Positions 1 to 12,079 of a DNA stretch of 64,000 nucleotides are shown here, piece after piece. The stretch's first letter is position 1, and every line of letters begins with the position of its first letter. The stretch comes from Urophycis tenuis (Eukaryota > Chordata > Actinopteri > Gadiformes > Phycidae). Both the position numbers and the translations under genes were made by a program. The stretch covers positions 2,058,642 through 2,122,641 of the forward strand of contig JAXIVH010000012.1 of the NCBI GenBank assembly GCA_036785325.1, in the 5' to 3' direction. The notes under the pieces are model-generated. The model worked only from the letters and a program-made list of their open reading frames with translations. It was not told where the DNA came from and made no database searches.

Positions 1-13
1 TGGGCTTTAAGAA

Positions 14-2449
14 ATGGATACATTGTCAGAGGCTGCTGCAGGAATACCCCTCCCCCACTCAATAAAATATCCACAGACTGTAAAAAGTGCAAAGGACAGA
101 AAAGCCTACAAGCAGAAACTTATCAGGGAGAATACAGAGACTTTAATGGCTGATTATGCTCAAATAGGAGGCAGGCCTACCATCTCAAACCTGCTCATGT
201 TTACAAAAGACTATAATGCCTGGCACACAGCCATCTGTAAACACTACAAGTGTACTAAAAAGCAAGGAATATGCAATGGTAGACAAATTCAGATACGTGA
301 AGAGGGCGATAACAACCCTTTTCTTACGGTAAATGTATACCACAATGGGACTGTAATGTTTCAGGGAACTGAGGCATGTCTGAGCTCTGTCCAGGAGAAT
401 TTTATCACCATCAGACCACTGGCAGAAGCTGAGAAACAAACTGAAGAGACACACAGCCTGGATGATGTCACTCACAAAGCCAACTCCAATGAGGAACCAG
501 AGGGGGAGGTGCCATGCCCTCAAGATTGTGACACACAGCTGGAGCAGTCAGTCAGTCAAATCAGAAGCAGCCTGTCCTTACAGGAGGTAGAATTGGTAGA
601 GCTCAAAGAGCTGATACTCTCGCAGGTAACATCCTGCAAACATATGCATATACAAGAGCAGCTCAGCCAATTAAAAGTCCAGTTCATGTCTTCCATTGAG
701 GAACTAAAGGGAGCGATGAGGGAGCTGGAGCAGGACAGGGAGAGTCTCAGAACACAGCTTAAATATCTAAAAGAGGAACTGTTTATAAGAGATTCAGCAG
801 TGCAGACATTAAGAGAGCAGGTAGAGGGCCCAACACAGAGCAACAAGCAGCAGTCCAGTGCACCCCTGCTCAGCCAGCTACACCTCAGATACCAGTGCTC
901 CACTCACCAGCATGCTCTCAGCCCTCTACTCCAGCGGCAACACCAGCAGAGCCCCCCAAGACACCCCAAGAACAATTAGATGCAGAAATAGTCATCTTAA
1001 TTGACTCAAACGGGAAATTTATAAACGAAGAACAGCTATTTCCCTCTTATAAAACAGTAAAACTTTGGTGTCCAAAAACCGATAGTGCCCTTCAGCAGCT
1101 CCGCAGGGAACATCTAGGTGAGCCCAGTCACATCATCATCCACGTGGGGACCAATGACCTCAGGACACAGCAGGAGCGTGTGGCAGAGTCAGTGCAACGG
1201 GTGGCACTGAAGGCAACAAAGACTTTCCCCAGATCAAAAATAGTAATCTCCACCCTCTTACCGAGAACTGACTTCCACCCTCGGACTATACAGAAGGTCA
1301 ATGCAGACATAACACGTGGATGCGCTTTACTGCCAAACGTTCACCTGGCACACCACCCTGACCTGGGCCTCCACAGCCTTGACGACCACGTCCACCTCCA
1401 TAAAGACTGCGTTAGTGTGTTTGCTAAAACACTAAAGGATGTTGCCCTTGGCCGAAGCCCCAGCAGTCCCCCTATGAGAACCAGAGCCACCACCACACTC
1501 TTCCCCGCTGCACTTCACGAAGGCATCCCAGCCTCATACTCTACGAGACCATCAGGAGAAGCCCAGATCCAACGACCCACATCCCATCGTCAACCCAGTG
1601 GACGCAGCCAGATGTCTGATGCCCCCAACTACGATCACCCTGCAGCCCACCACCAGATCCAGCATCCTGCACCCCGCCACCACACCCGACACCCTGCAGC
1701 CCACCACCAGATCCAGCATCCTGCACCTCACCACCAGGCCGGACACCCTAGACCCCACCATCGGATCCAGCATCCTGCGACTCACCACACCCAGCACCCT
1801 GCAGCCCAGCTGCAGAACCAGCACTCTGTTGCCCACCATCAAAACCAGCACTCCCAACACCAGCATTCATCAGCTCAGCAGCCAAACCCCATGGCCCAGA
1901 ACCTGGAGCCATATTACCAGCACCAGCATTCACCAGCTCAGCAGCCAAACCCCATGGCCCAGAACCTGGAGCCATATTACCAGCACCAGCATTCATCAGC
2001 TCAGCAGCCAAACCCCATGGCCCAGAACCTGGAGCCATATTACCAGCACCAGCAAAATCAGCTCAGCAGCCAAACCCCATGGCCCAGAACCTGGAGCCAT
2101 ATTACCAGCACCAGCATTCATCAGCTCAGCAGCCAAACCCCATGGCCCAGAACCTGGAGCCATATTACCAGCACCAGCAAAATCAGCTCAGCAGCCAAAC
2201 CCCATGGCCCAGAACCTGGAGCCATATTACCAGCACCAGCAAAATCAGCCCAGCACCCGAGCATCCCCTGCAAGAAACAGCAGCATCTCAGCCGAACAGC
2301 AGTCTGGCCCAGATCTACGGTCACAATGGCCAAAGCATGAGGAAAGGACGTATGCTGCAGCACTGAAAGAGCCAAGCAGCAGCAAAAGCACTGAGCTGGG
2401 AGACATAAAAGAACTCCTCAGCCTCATATGCACAAGGTTGATGGGCTGA
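14..2449 (+). pseudogene. LINE ORF1: coiled-coil N-terminus plus SGNH-hydrolase-like domain, frame-disrupted
   Basis: Bases 14-979 are open in one frame and end in a Glu/Leu/Gln-rich stretch (about residues 180-280) that looks like a coiled coil. The frame then shifts by one near 845-895, and bases 895-2340 are open in the next frame. That second part has the blocks of an SGNH/GDSL hydrolase: IDSNGK near the nucleophile Ser (block I), VGTND (block III) and a downstream DDHVH that could supply the Asp/His pair (block V). A His/Gln/Pro-rich tail follows and then a tandemly repeated segment, whose 62-bp units return the reading to the original frame. The likely natural terminus is the TGA at 2447-2449. 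The protein would bind LINE RNA; the esterase role in such ORF1s is unclear. The shift near 850 could instead be a natural ORF overlap, but an indel is simpler. Confidence 0.75.
1861..2265 (+). repeat. 62/63-bp tandem repeat inside LINE ORF1
   Basis: Six copies of a segment containing ATGGCCCAGAACCTGGAGCC start at 1891, 1954, 2017, 2079, 2142 and 2204. The spacings are 63, 63, 62, 63 and 62 bp. The 63-bp units keep the frame (repeating MAQNLEPYYQHQ). The 62-bp units differ by one base in the linker (CAGCAAAAT versus CAGCATTCAT) and shift the frame. Confidence 0.9.
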
Positions 2450-2691
2450 TCGTGCTGAAACATGCAAGTAAATAATAGTAATACTAATATTTGTATCAGT
2501 ATATAATAATAGAAAACAATATACAATATCTATCTATCCTATAATATATACTGTATATCTTTTCTTTAATGATATATCTAAATCTGTTATATAATATCAA
2601 TAGAACTGTAACACAAGTATCTGGTTTACACTGGGTTTGTTTCACTTTAGAGGATTGTTAAATTTGTTCAGTTTAGTAGCTTAAGTACTCC
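2450..2691 (+). other. AT-rich spacer between LINE ORF1 and ORF2
   Basis: About 240 AT-rich bases without coding potential separate the two ORFs. Nothing specific is recognised. Confidence 0.5.
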
Positions 2692-5600
2692 ATGAAGTCT
2701 TTAACAATTACATTATGGAATGTCCAAGGTATTCAATCATCCAGTTTTGGGTGCAAAACCAAAACTGTGGAATTTCAGAAAAGCATTTCTAACATTGACA
2801 TTATAATTTTACAGGAAACATGGCGCAGAATTGATGAGGTGACTCTCTGTCCTACAGGTAATCGAGAAATTGCAATATCCTCCAGAAAACATAAAGGAAT
2901 AACACGTGGAAGAGATTCAGGGGGAATTATAATTTTGCATAAATTAGAAATTGATAAATACATCTCAATAGTAAAAAAAGAAGACTGGATTAAAATTAGT
3001 AAACAGCTCACCCAAACAACTAAAGACATATTTGTTTGTGCTCTATATATACCACCCTCTGAATCTCCCTATTATAACGAAGAAATCTTTGACACTGTAC
3101 ACTGCCAAATCAACAACTTCCAGGCCCAGGGAAGCGTGTTGGTTTGTGGAGATCTGAATGCAAGGACGGGATCTCTCCCTGATTATACAGCAGACAATGG
3201 CAACGCATATATATTCGGGCAGAGCTTTCCACAAAATACTGTTAATTTCCCACGGAACAGCTCTGACACCCAAGTAAACAAAAATGGAAAACTACTCATG
3301 GAGCTCTGTCAAAGCTTGAGCCTGTACCTGGTCAATGGTAGGGTGAGAGGGGACTCTCTTGGAAGATACACTTACAGCTCACCTCTTGGCTGCTCAACAG
3401 TTGACTACATGATAACAGACTTAGACCCATTCACTTTCAGAGCATTCACGGTCAAGCCACTAACACCCCTGTCAGATCACAGTCAAATTACTGTGTATCT
3501 CAAAAGGACAGAAAACACTAACACATATACAATGCCCAGTAAGCTCTACAATATTAGAGAAACATACAGATGGGCCCAAAACAGCAAAGATGATTACCTG
3601 AAAGCAATTTGCCAACCTAAAGTCAATTCACAAATAGAAAACTTTTTAATTAATACTCACCTCCATAATGAAGAAGGCGTAAAGCATGCGGTGGAAAGCT
3701 TAAATGACATATTTAATTATTTGGCAACAACTTCTAATCTTAAGAAAGCTCAAAAGAAAAAAACTCGGAAGAATAACCAAGAAAACGAAAAATGGTTTGA
3801 TCAAGATTGCAAAATTATGAGGAATAAACTTAGGCTACTATCAAACCAAAAACACAGACAACCCAATGACCCTGATTTGCGCCTTAGTTATTATAAAGAG
3901 CTTAAACAGTACAAAAACACACTCAGAAAGAAGAGGGAACAGTTCACCCAAAATCAACTTAGGACAATTGAAGAATCTATAAATTCAAACAACTTCTGGA
4001 ATAATTGGAATATAATAAATAAAAAGCAACATGAGGAACTCGCCATACAAAATGGAGGAATATGGAAAAGTCACTTTGAAAACATATATGGTAAATGTAG
4101 CACGAATTCAGAACAAACCCAAATTCACAAAAAAATGATCAATATGGAAAACACAATTAATAAATACCAAAACCCATTAGACTACCCAATTACAGAAACC
4201 GAATTGACAGAAAAACTCCAAGGCCTGCAGCCCAAAAAGGCAAGTGGGCCTGATGGCATCCTCAATGAAATGCTTAAAAATACTAGCCACAATCTTCGTT
4301 TGGCCATCCTAAAACTGTTCAACGTGGTTCTGAGTGTTGGATATTTTCCTGACATCTGGAATGAAGGACTCATTACACCCATATTCAAGAGTGGAGACAA
4401 ATTCGACCCTAATAATTACCGAGGCATCTGTGTGAGCAGTAATCTGGGGAAGTTATTTTGTAGCATTTTAAACAATAGAATCGTAAACTTCCTTATTGAG
4501 CACAATGCCTTGAGTAGAAGTCAAATTGGATTCTTACCAAAATGTAGAACATCAGACCATATTTTCACCCTACACACCCTGATTGACAAATATGTAAATC
4601 AAGATAAAACCAAAATATTCGCTTGCTTTATAGATTTCCAAAAGGCCTTTGACTCCATTTGGCATGATGGTCTATTCCTTAAACTTATAGAAACTGGTGT
4701 AGGGGGAAAAACATACAACATAATAAAAACGATGTATTCAAACAGCAAATGCGCAATTAAAATTAGAAACAAAGAGACTGAATTCTTTGCTGAAGAACGG
4801 GGTGTGAGACAGGGCTGCCCACTATCACCGACCCTCTTTAACATTTACATTAATGAATTGGCAAAAACACTTGAACAGTCAGCAGCACCTGGTCTCACAT
4901 TAAATGACTCCGAAATTAAATTTCTTCTTTTTGCAGACGATTTGGTTCTGCTGTCTCCGACAGAAGAGGGTCTACAGCAAAACCTAAATGCCTTCACAAG
5001 TTCTGTCAGACCTGCGCCCTGACTATTAACCAACAGAAAACTAAAATACTAACATTTCAGAACAAATCCAGATGTCAGGGAAAGAAATTCACCCTTGGTA
5101 CAAATACAATAGAGCATGCCAAACATTATACATACCTTGGGTTGAAAATCAGTACAACTGGTAATTTCAACTTGGCCGTGAATGACTTGAAAGAGAAAGC
5201 AAGAAGGGCTTTCTATGCCATTAAAAAATCTATACAATTTGACATACCAATTAGAATCTGGCTGAAAATATTCCAATCAGTCATAGAACCAATTGCATTA
5301 TATGGCAGTGAAGTGTGGGGTCCTCTTATGTACAAGGGATTTGAAAAATGGGACAAACACCCAGTTGAAACCCTGCATGCAGAGTTTTGTAAAATTATCC
5401 TTAAGGTACAGAGGAACACAACAACAATGCATGCAGGGCTGAATTAGGCCAATACCCTTTACTAATTAAAATTGAAAAAAGAGCCATCAAATTCTGGAAA
5501 CATCTCAAAACAAGTGACCCCAACTCCTATTGTTCTAAAGCCCTGAAAAGCAAAGAGATGAGTGTAAAAACAAGTCCCCTCAGCCAGCTAGTCTTGAGGC

Positions 5601-6178
5601 TCACACAAACTAATATTACTAATGAGAATAATCTGACTAATACATATAATAGTCAGCCTCAGGACTATGCCACCCTTGCTCAAACAATTCGGCCTAACCA
5701 AATTATAAATGCTGAAAAACAAAAGTATCTATCGTATTGGACTGAAACAACAAAAAAACAAAATAAACTTCAACGCTAGTTGGCCCTAAATAGAAAGTAC
5801 ACTGCGGCAGACTACCTGTCCACAGTGACTGATATCAAGCAGAGGAAAACCTTGACCAGGTACAGACTAAGCAACCACAGCCTGGCTATTGAAAAGGGCA
5901 GACACAGGCAAACCTGGCTGCCCAAAGAAGAAAGGCTGTGCACCCACAGCAGACAAGGTGTGATTGAAACAGAGTTCCACTTTTTGAGCAAATGCTGCAA
6001 ATTTAAAGAAATTCGGAACCAATTCTTTCCTAAATTTAGTGTAATGTACCCAGACTTCCAAAATCTTGAAGACAATACAATTTTAAGTATTTTATTAGGC
6101 GAGGAACAAAAAAGTGCAAGAGTCGCAGCAAGATATGTTGATGCCTGCCACAGAGAAAGGGAGTCACCTCATCAGTGA
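2692..6178 (+). pseudogene. LINE ORF2: endonuclease plus reverse transcriptase, broken
   Basis: Starts at ATG 2692. The N-terminal endonuclease shows WNVQG, LQETW, GDLNAR and SDHSQI blocks (to about residue 265). The RT follows: KASGPDGI, FIDFQKAFDS (motif A), RGVRQGCPLSPTLFNIY (motif B) and LLFADDLVL (motif C, FADD). The first frame ends at 5022. Homologous coding resumes one frame over from about 5000 to 5447, and again from about 5430. An in-frame TAG lies at 5777-5779 before the Cys/His-containing C-terminal part (to 6178). So there are at least two frameshifts and one nonsense codon, and the copy is dead. Each break is within a few bases of the stated place. Confidence 0.88.
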
Positions 6179-6192
6179 AGCAATTGAAGAAT

Positions 6193-6196
<4 letters not shown>

Positions 6197-6236
<40 letters not shown>

Positions 6237-6362
6237 CGTTGCACAACATTTGATTTTCTGTACTATTTGTTAATTTGTTTGTACAGTATGTTCATCTGCT
6301 TTGGCAATACAATTCAGTTTTTGTCATGCCAATAAAGCTAATTGAAATTGAAATTGAAATTG
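6197..6362 (+). repeat. CA microsatellite and LINE 3' tail
   Basis: (CA)n at about 6197-6231 is followed by a short 3' UTR with AATAAAGC near 6330 and a terminal run of ATTGAA hexamers (6340-6362) marking the 3' end of the LINE. Confidence 0.85.
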
Positions 6363-6377
6363 ACAGAGAGAGAATTA

Positions 6378-7314
6378 GGCCCAATCTCAATTCTCTATCT
6401 TACCCCTTCCCCTTCCCCTACGTCTTGGCCCTTGAAACAGAGGGGTAAGGGCTACATGCCCCTATGAATTGAGACAACACTCGTTACGGTTACGTCATCA
6501 TACATTGACGACAAAATATTGACAATTTGTTATACACTGTCTACACTGAATTTCATTGATGTTCAGAAACAATGTCTTTGATAACCAACATGTCTTTATT
6601 TACAATTATGAATGGCTACAACATTGACCGCATGACTCACTCCCACATTTGCTTTGAAGCGTATTTTGATTTAGCGCATTTTGATTTCAGAAATTTCTGC
6701 TCGTTTTCGTGCCGAAAACGTATCAGCTGCCGGGTTTCCTCCGGCGTTCCTGTGTGAAAAAGGACGATATAGCCTATGTAAAGCATGTATCGATTTGTCT
6801 CTAGTTGTCTACACTGATATCAAACGGAATTCGCTGCTAATTGTGTTTAGTAAACTAGACATGCATGGAGTTCATCGCTAGTCAGAGAAATGTGTAGTTG
6901 TGCACTCAAAAACTCAAGCAATGTAACGTTCGCATATCGATTTTCAAAAAAGTTTCGATTAAGAATATGGTTGCAAATATATAGGTACAGGACTGTTTAG
7001 AGCACAAAACAATACTGTCGTAAATTTTAAATAAATTATTTCAGCCGAAAATACTTATTACTTACTTACTTACATTTATGTGACTCTCGTTGAGATCTGG
7101 CCGCGATTGTTGCCGGTTGCCCATTGTAATGGGTACCCCTTGGTTTCAAGTAAGCTCCCGATCTTACTTGGTTTCAAGGGGTGTATACCCCTTCACCTTG
7201 GCCCTACCCCCCGGTCGAAATGAGAATTGAGATAGCCCTTGGTCTCAAGTGAACGCGCAAAACCAAGGGGAAGGGGTAAGGGGAAGGGGTAAGATAGAGA
7301 ATTGAGATTGGGCC
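6378..7314. mobile_element. Non-autonomous DNA transposon, about 937 bp, long TIRs, TTA target duplication
   Basis: The left end from 6378 (GGCCCAATCTCAATTCTCTA...) is repeated inverted at the right end (to 7314), near-identical over roughly 35-40 bp and rich in CCCTTCCCCTT. TTA flanks both ends (6375-6377 and 7315-7317). Subterminal inverted pieces recur inside, such as AATTGAGA near 6470 and 7225. No convincing transposase ORF is present; short ORFs at 6572-6881 match nothing I know. A 3-bp TTA duplication with GGCC-starting ends suits PIF/Harbinger; an IS4EU/ISL2EU-like assignment is the alternative. It inserted into the flank of the GA minisatellite. Confidence 0.8.
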
Positions 7315-7317
7315 TTA

Positions 7318-7382
7318 CACACAGGTGAGAGAGAGAGAGACAGAGAGAAAGAGAGAGATAGAGAGAGACATACACACAGGTA

Positions 7383-7415
<33 letters not shown>

Positions 7416-7513
7416 GACATACACACAGGTGATAGAGAGACAGAGACAGAGAGACAGACAAGACATACACACAGGTGAGAGAGAGAGAGAGAGAGAGAGA
7501 GACATACACACAG

Positions 7514-7570
<57 letters not shown>
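7318..7570. repeat. GA-rich minisatellite with CATACACACAGGTGAGAG motif
   Basis: (GA)n runs are punctuated by GACATACACACAGGTGAGAG about every 25-70 bp. The same composite motif occurs at 21749-22270, so the two blocks look like halves of one locus separated by LINE insertions. Long Ser/Leu ORFs across it are artefacts of the repeat. Confidence 0.9.
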
Positions 7571-7573
<3 letters not shown>

Positions 7574-7699
7574 AAATGGACCTTTAGTTCATTCTATTTA
7601 CAATTAAAGTTTTGCAGTTATCAAACAAAATTACATCAAAACAAATTCATACAAAAACTCAAAACAGAAAAAACTAAGGGAATAGATAAAAAATGTAGA

Positions 7700-10640
7700 A
7701 ACAAGGCGTTCTCTCTGACTGAACACAACATATTTTGTACACCCCAAGTGTTCACAAAAACTCCTGTCTTATTTGTCAGCCTGTAAAACTCAAACTCCAC
7801 CCTGAGCCGAGCCGCCAGCAGCCCAGTCAGCATCAGAACCACGTCCTCTGACCCCGTACTCCTCACACGGTTCTTCCTTGTTTTCCAAATTGCTAGTTTG
7901 GCCAGTCCTGACATGAAGTTTATGAGTGTGTGTACATTCTTTTTATGCACCGAGTAGTGTGGGCCTAGATAAAAAGGCAAAAAGAAAAACGCTCTCCTAA
8001 GCCCTTAAACCATGACTGCAGTTGGCTGAACCAGTCTGGAACACTGTGAACACTAAACAGATGCTGTATTGTTTCTGTCTGTGAGCAGAAAGGGCAGCCG
8101 TCACCTGCGCCAAGATCAAGGTGCACCAGATACCTGTATGTAGCTATGGCCCCATGTACAATCCTCCACTGGAGGTCGCCTGTCCTTTTGTCGACAGGGG
8201 GTTTGTACAGGGACCGCCAACAGCCCCTCGGCGATGATCCGTTGCCAAAAAACTCAGTCCACCTCGACACCTTCACCCCTGCCTGGGAGCATAAGTTTAG
8301 AACCTTCACGCTGATGTGATACATTGCTTTTTTCCCCAGAGACTCAAAATCTCCCAACTCTGGGGTCTTTAAAAACAGCAGGATGTCTTCATCATCCTGC
8401 CACTGTCCCACAGCAGGAGAGACAGTCAGGGAAGGAAAGACATACTCATATTCATCATCCCATTGGTCAGAAATGGTACGCGAACGCTCTTAGGACTTCT
8501 GGCAGAGAAACACAAATCTCCTCCACCAACCTGAGCAACAGTCTATTTGATCTAATGTTGATCCGTTCGGCTAGATGAGGGATGGAGGTCCTCATAAGGT
8601 GACCCAGCTTAACACAACCAGCCTCTTTCAGTCTGGACCTCAGGCTGACAGAACACAGAACCTGAGATGTGATAGAATTGTTCCCAAACAGGGGCTCCTC
8701 AAAAAGCCACATCCCTGGTGTCATCACAGCTTTCCGATGGAAGGTAAAAACCGGCCACGTCTGTAAAAACTGGTAAAAAGGTGTCAGACCAGTTAAATCC
8801 ATGGAATGGGGCCGAAGCTGGAACAAGTGTTTATCCAATCCTAAACGTCCAGCCCTCCTCAGCAGCAAACAGGCAGTATCCATCCATGGCAGGCCAAACC
8901 TGTAAAGCAATCTCTGGACTGTCTGCAGCCTGAAAGCTGTGATATGTGCTGCAATGTCCACCAGACCTTGTCCACCCTCTTGCACCAGCAGGTACAGTAC
9001 CGCTGATCTCAGCCAGTGCAGCCCTGACCAGAAGAAATCCACAACCGCCCTCTAAATTCCTTCGATCAGGCCCCTTGGTGGAGGTAAAACTATCAGCCTG
9101 TGCCAAAGGGTCGAGGCAACCAAGTTATTGACAATCAGGACCCTCCTCCTGTAGGAAAGCTGAGGTAGCAACCATTTCAATTTAGACAGTCTGGCACACA
9201 CTCTCTCCATAGCACCCTCCCAGTTCTTTCTCTGAAATTTCCTGTTCCCAAAAAGACCCCTAAAATGTTCATACCCTGCTTTCCCCATCTGAGGTTTCCT
9301 GGTAACTTTGGCATTACCTTGTCTGCCCACTGCCCAACCTGCAAAGCTTGACTTTTTTCCCCAGTTCACTTTTGCTGAAGATGCCCTTTCATACATGTCA
9401 AGACTATTGCCCAGTAACATGACATCTCTCTCATTCCTGACAAATACATTGACATCATCAGCATATGCTGACACCACCAGCGAGGGCCGCTGAGGCAACC
9501 CTGGTAGCATAATCCCTGACAACCTGGATCTTAAAGTATTTAGAAGAGGCTCAATAGCCAAATAATATAGCTGTCCAGAGATAGGACATCCCTGTCTGAT
9601 GCCTCTCTGAACCTGTACTGGACAGCTCAGCCTCCCACCCACTTTCACCAAACAAAAAGCTTCCTTTTATAGTAAACCCAGCAGTGACACAAACCCTTCT
9701 CCAAAACCAAAAGCTCTTAAAGTGGAAAAAAGAAAACCATGGTCAACCCTATCAAAGGCTTTCTCCTGATCTAGTGAAATGATATCAACATTAAAGTTGT
9801 ACAATTTACAAATGTCAAGTAAGTCTCTCATGAGGAAGATATTGTCCATGATGGATCTGTCCGATACACAGTATGACTGGTCTCTGTGGATTATTAATTC
9901 CAGAATGTTTTTGAGCCTGTTGGCAAGCACTTTTGAAAACAGTTTTTAGTATGTGCATAACAAAGCCACAGGTCTCCAGTTCTTAAGTTCAGCCAAATCT
10001 CCTTTTTTGGGTAAAAGTGTAAGAACTGCACGCCAACAGGATGCCCGTAACAGTCCTGTCTGAGAACTTTCCTGCAGCACCTCCCACAGGTCGGCTCTCA
10101 AACCCTTCCACAAGTGCTTATAAAAATCCGCAGGCAGGCCGTCTAGCCCAGGAGCTCTACCAAGAGCCATCTGACCCACAGCAGCAGTGAGCTCCTCCAG
10201 GGAGATGTTGGCATCCAGGTCAGCTCTTTCCTCGAAGCCCAGCTGAGGAAGCCCCTGCAACAGCTCGTCCGCACACTCTCTGTTACAGCCTTCCATCCTG
10301 AAGAGGGCGCTGTAGAACTCTACGACATGTTGTCTCATCTCCCCCGGGTCCGTCGTTACCGTACCATCCGGAGGCGGAGACAGACCATTTGTTTGGTCCG
10401 AGAGACAGACTTCTCCAGGTTAAGAAAGAAAGAGGTGGGAGCATCCATGTCTCTAATACTGGTGAACCGCGACCTGACCAATGCGCCTTTAACTCTAACT
10501 TTAACTCTAAGAACCTATTTTGTTGAAGCATGTCGCTGTCTGTGCTGTTGTGAGTGAGTAAACTTTCCTCCAAATCCCTAATTTCTTTTTCTAGGTCCTG
10601 AATGACTCTATTGACTATCACTGCTGCTGGATTTTCAGCG
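7700..10640 (-). pseudogene. Tx1-like ORF2 (RT and C-terminal domain), copy A
   Basis: On the minus strand: a linker with QDLEKEIRDLEE (about 10600-10560) and a template-binding region with APGLDGLPADFY and LLPKKGDL (about 10180-10010). Then come LDQEKAFDRVDH (motif A, about 9780), RGIRQGCPISG (about 9600) and SAYADDVNVF (motif C, YADD, about 9470). The C-terminal region contains a Cys/His segment (CPFCSQTETIQH near 8090). Frames break at about 9945, 9660, 9050, 8467 and 7970. RT would act in the nucleus by target-primed reverse transcription; this copy cannot make a full protein. Confidence 0.78.
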
Positions 10641-10649
10641 CCGCCGCCG

Positions 10650-12073
10650 CCGCCGCCGCAAAAAAAAAAGAAGTTTCTCCTTGGTGTTGCAATGCGGTTC
10701 TTTCCGCTGATTGGATTATCCCCCATGGCATCAAAACTCTTGGAGGTAACTTCTGTCGCACTAGCTGTCAAATTCTGAGGTCATTTGATTGAAGAGAATC
10801 CTCATTCAGCGTCCATCGAGGAACTATTAAAAGGTACGTGATCTACTTTTAAAAATGGATGTGTCCGACTGTCCTATAAGACGTATGTCTCCAATGATGG
10901 TGCTAACAGCAAGTAGTTCACAAGACAAGTCGTGGGTATCATAATATTGTTTTGAAGGTAAAGACAGCTTATGGTTGCTTAATTAAAACGGCATAACTTA
11001 GTTAAGGAAATAAAATGTCTGCTCAGAGCCGTCATAGTTCTCATTTGGGTAATGTTAACATTAACTCTTATCACAAACTCACAGTTTTCTATGTTTAAAA
11101 GTCTGTAGACAGTTATCAGCTATTCGGTAGGATTAGCTATCAGAAACTTGTTCACTGATCCCTTTTATTCTCTAGTGCCAGTAAGTTAGCCTACGTTACC
11201 TACTGGTGAAACGCGTGGTCGCTCGCTCGCTCGGGTGCACTCTCCCAACACTCATTAAGAAATTGCTATATTTCTATACCTACAACACCAGTCTGAGTTA
11301 ATGATATTTGCATACATGCTTTGATTCTTAAGTGATCAGAATGTGGGTTGGACTTCTTTTACTTATAAGTAAAGGACATTCTCTGGTTTGATTGGGAGTC
11401 TGTCTAATAGAGCTTAATGCCAAGTAATTTTCCAGAAAACACTGTTGACAGTAATGACCATTCTCACATTTTCCGAAATGTATTATTGGTATCTGCTTTA
11501 TTTGTAGGTCAAGACGGATCTGCGGAATAAGCTGCAAGGGGATCATTCGGCGACTTGTCTTCATATCAGTATCAATGGGCCCCCCACATCACAACTGAAC
11601 TATCAGCGAGCCTTGGAGCTGTTTTTCAAAAAGCCCAGAAAAAACAAATGCTCAGCATCTGAATGTACCCTGTGCCATTAGATCTGTGTAGTAAATTTGA
11701 ATACTAAATGAATTAGATTCAACAAATCCACTTCATGTTTTTTTTTTGCCTTATGATAAATATCAAAGAAAATTAAGCTGAAAATTAACACAAGCTATGA
11801 CCTTTGTTTCTGCCCAGTTCAAGGCACATTTGTACAGTGATCTGGTCTCAGCATATGCCTTGGTTGGTTATTATATCATTTGTAAGAATGAGACTCATTT
11901 TGTAAGTTTCAATCTGTCAATTTTTTTTCCAAAATCTCACCAGTAGTCACCATTTAAAGGCTTATTTTTTCACATTTTTCTTCCAGGGGGGCATGCCCCC
12001 GGACCCCCCTAGCGTTGCTAGGTTACCGACTCACAGCACCACAGCTACAAAAACATCTAGGGGAAACACTGCT
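10650..12073 (-). mobile_element. Insertion in Tx1-like copy A with a hAT-like terminus
   Basis: Read on the minus strand, the sequence from 12073 begins CAGTGTTTCCCCTAGATG, a classic hAT-type terminal sequence, followed by a palindromic GGGGCATGCCCC region (11985-12010). LINE coding similarity stops at about 12076 and resumes near 10640, so the block between is likely inserted DNA. The opposite terminus and the 8-bp target duplication could not be identified: the left edge is a run of GCC triplets and A (10640-10670). No transposase ORF is seen. The ORF at 11328-11564 matches nothing I know. Confidence 0.5.
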
Positions 12074-12079
12074 TCGGGA

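Larger units (their letters stand above)
1..6362 (+). mobile_element. Non-LTR retrotransposon (LINE), APE type, ORF1 and ORF2, degenerate
   Basis: ORF1 (14-2449) carries an SGNH-hydrolase-like domain. ORF2 (2692-6178) carries an apurinic-type endonuclease followed by reverse transcriptase. The 3' end has a CA microsatellite, an AATAAA-type signal and a tail of ATTGAA repeats ending at 6362, which is typical for LINEs without a simple poly(A) tail. The 5' end is cut by the window edge. An esterase-like ORF1 is known from CR1/L2-related vertebrate LINEs, but I cannot assign the clade by eye. It lies in galnt10 intron 3, antisense to the gene. Confidence 0.88.

Noticed and set aside
11328..11564. 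78-residue minus-strand ORF with spaced Cys/His residues (CENGHYCQQC)
   Set aside because: Looks faintly zinc-finger-like, but too short, with no supporting context in a non-coding insertion.
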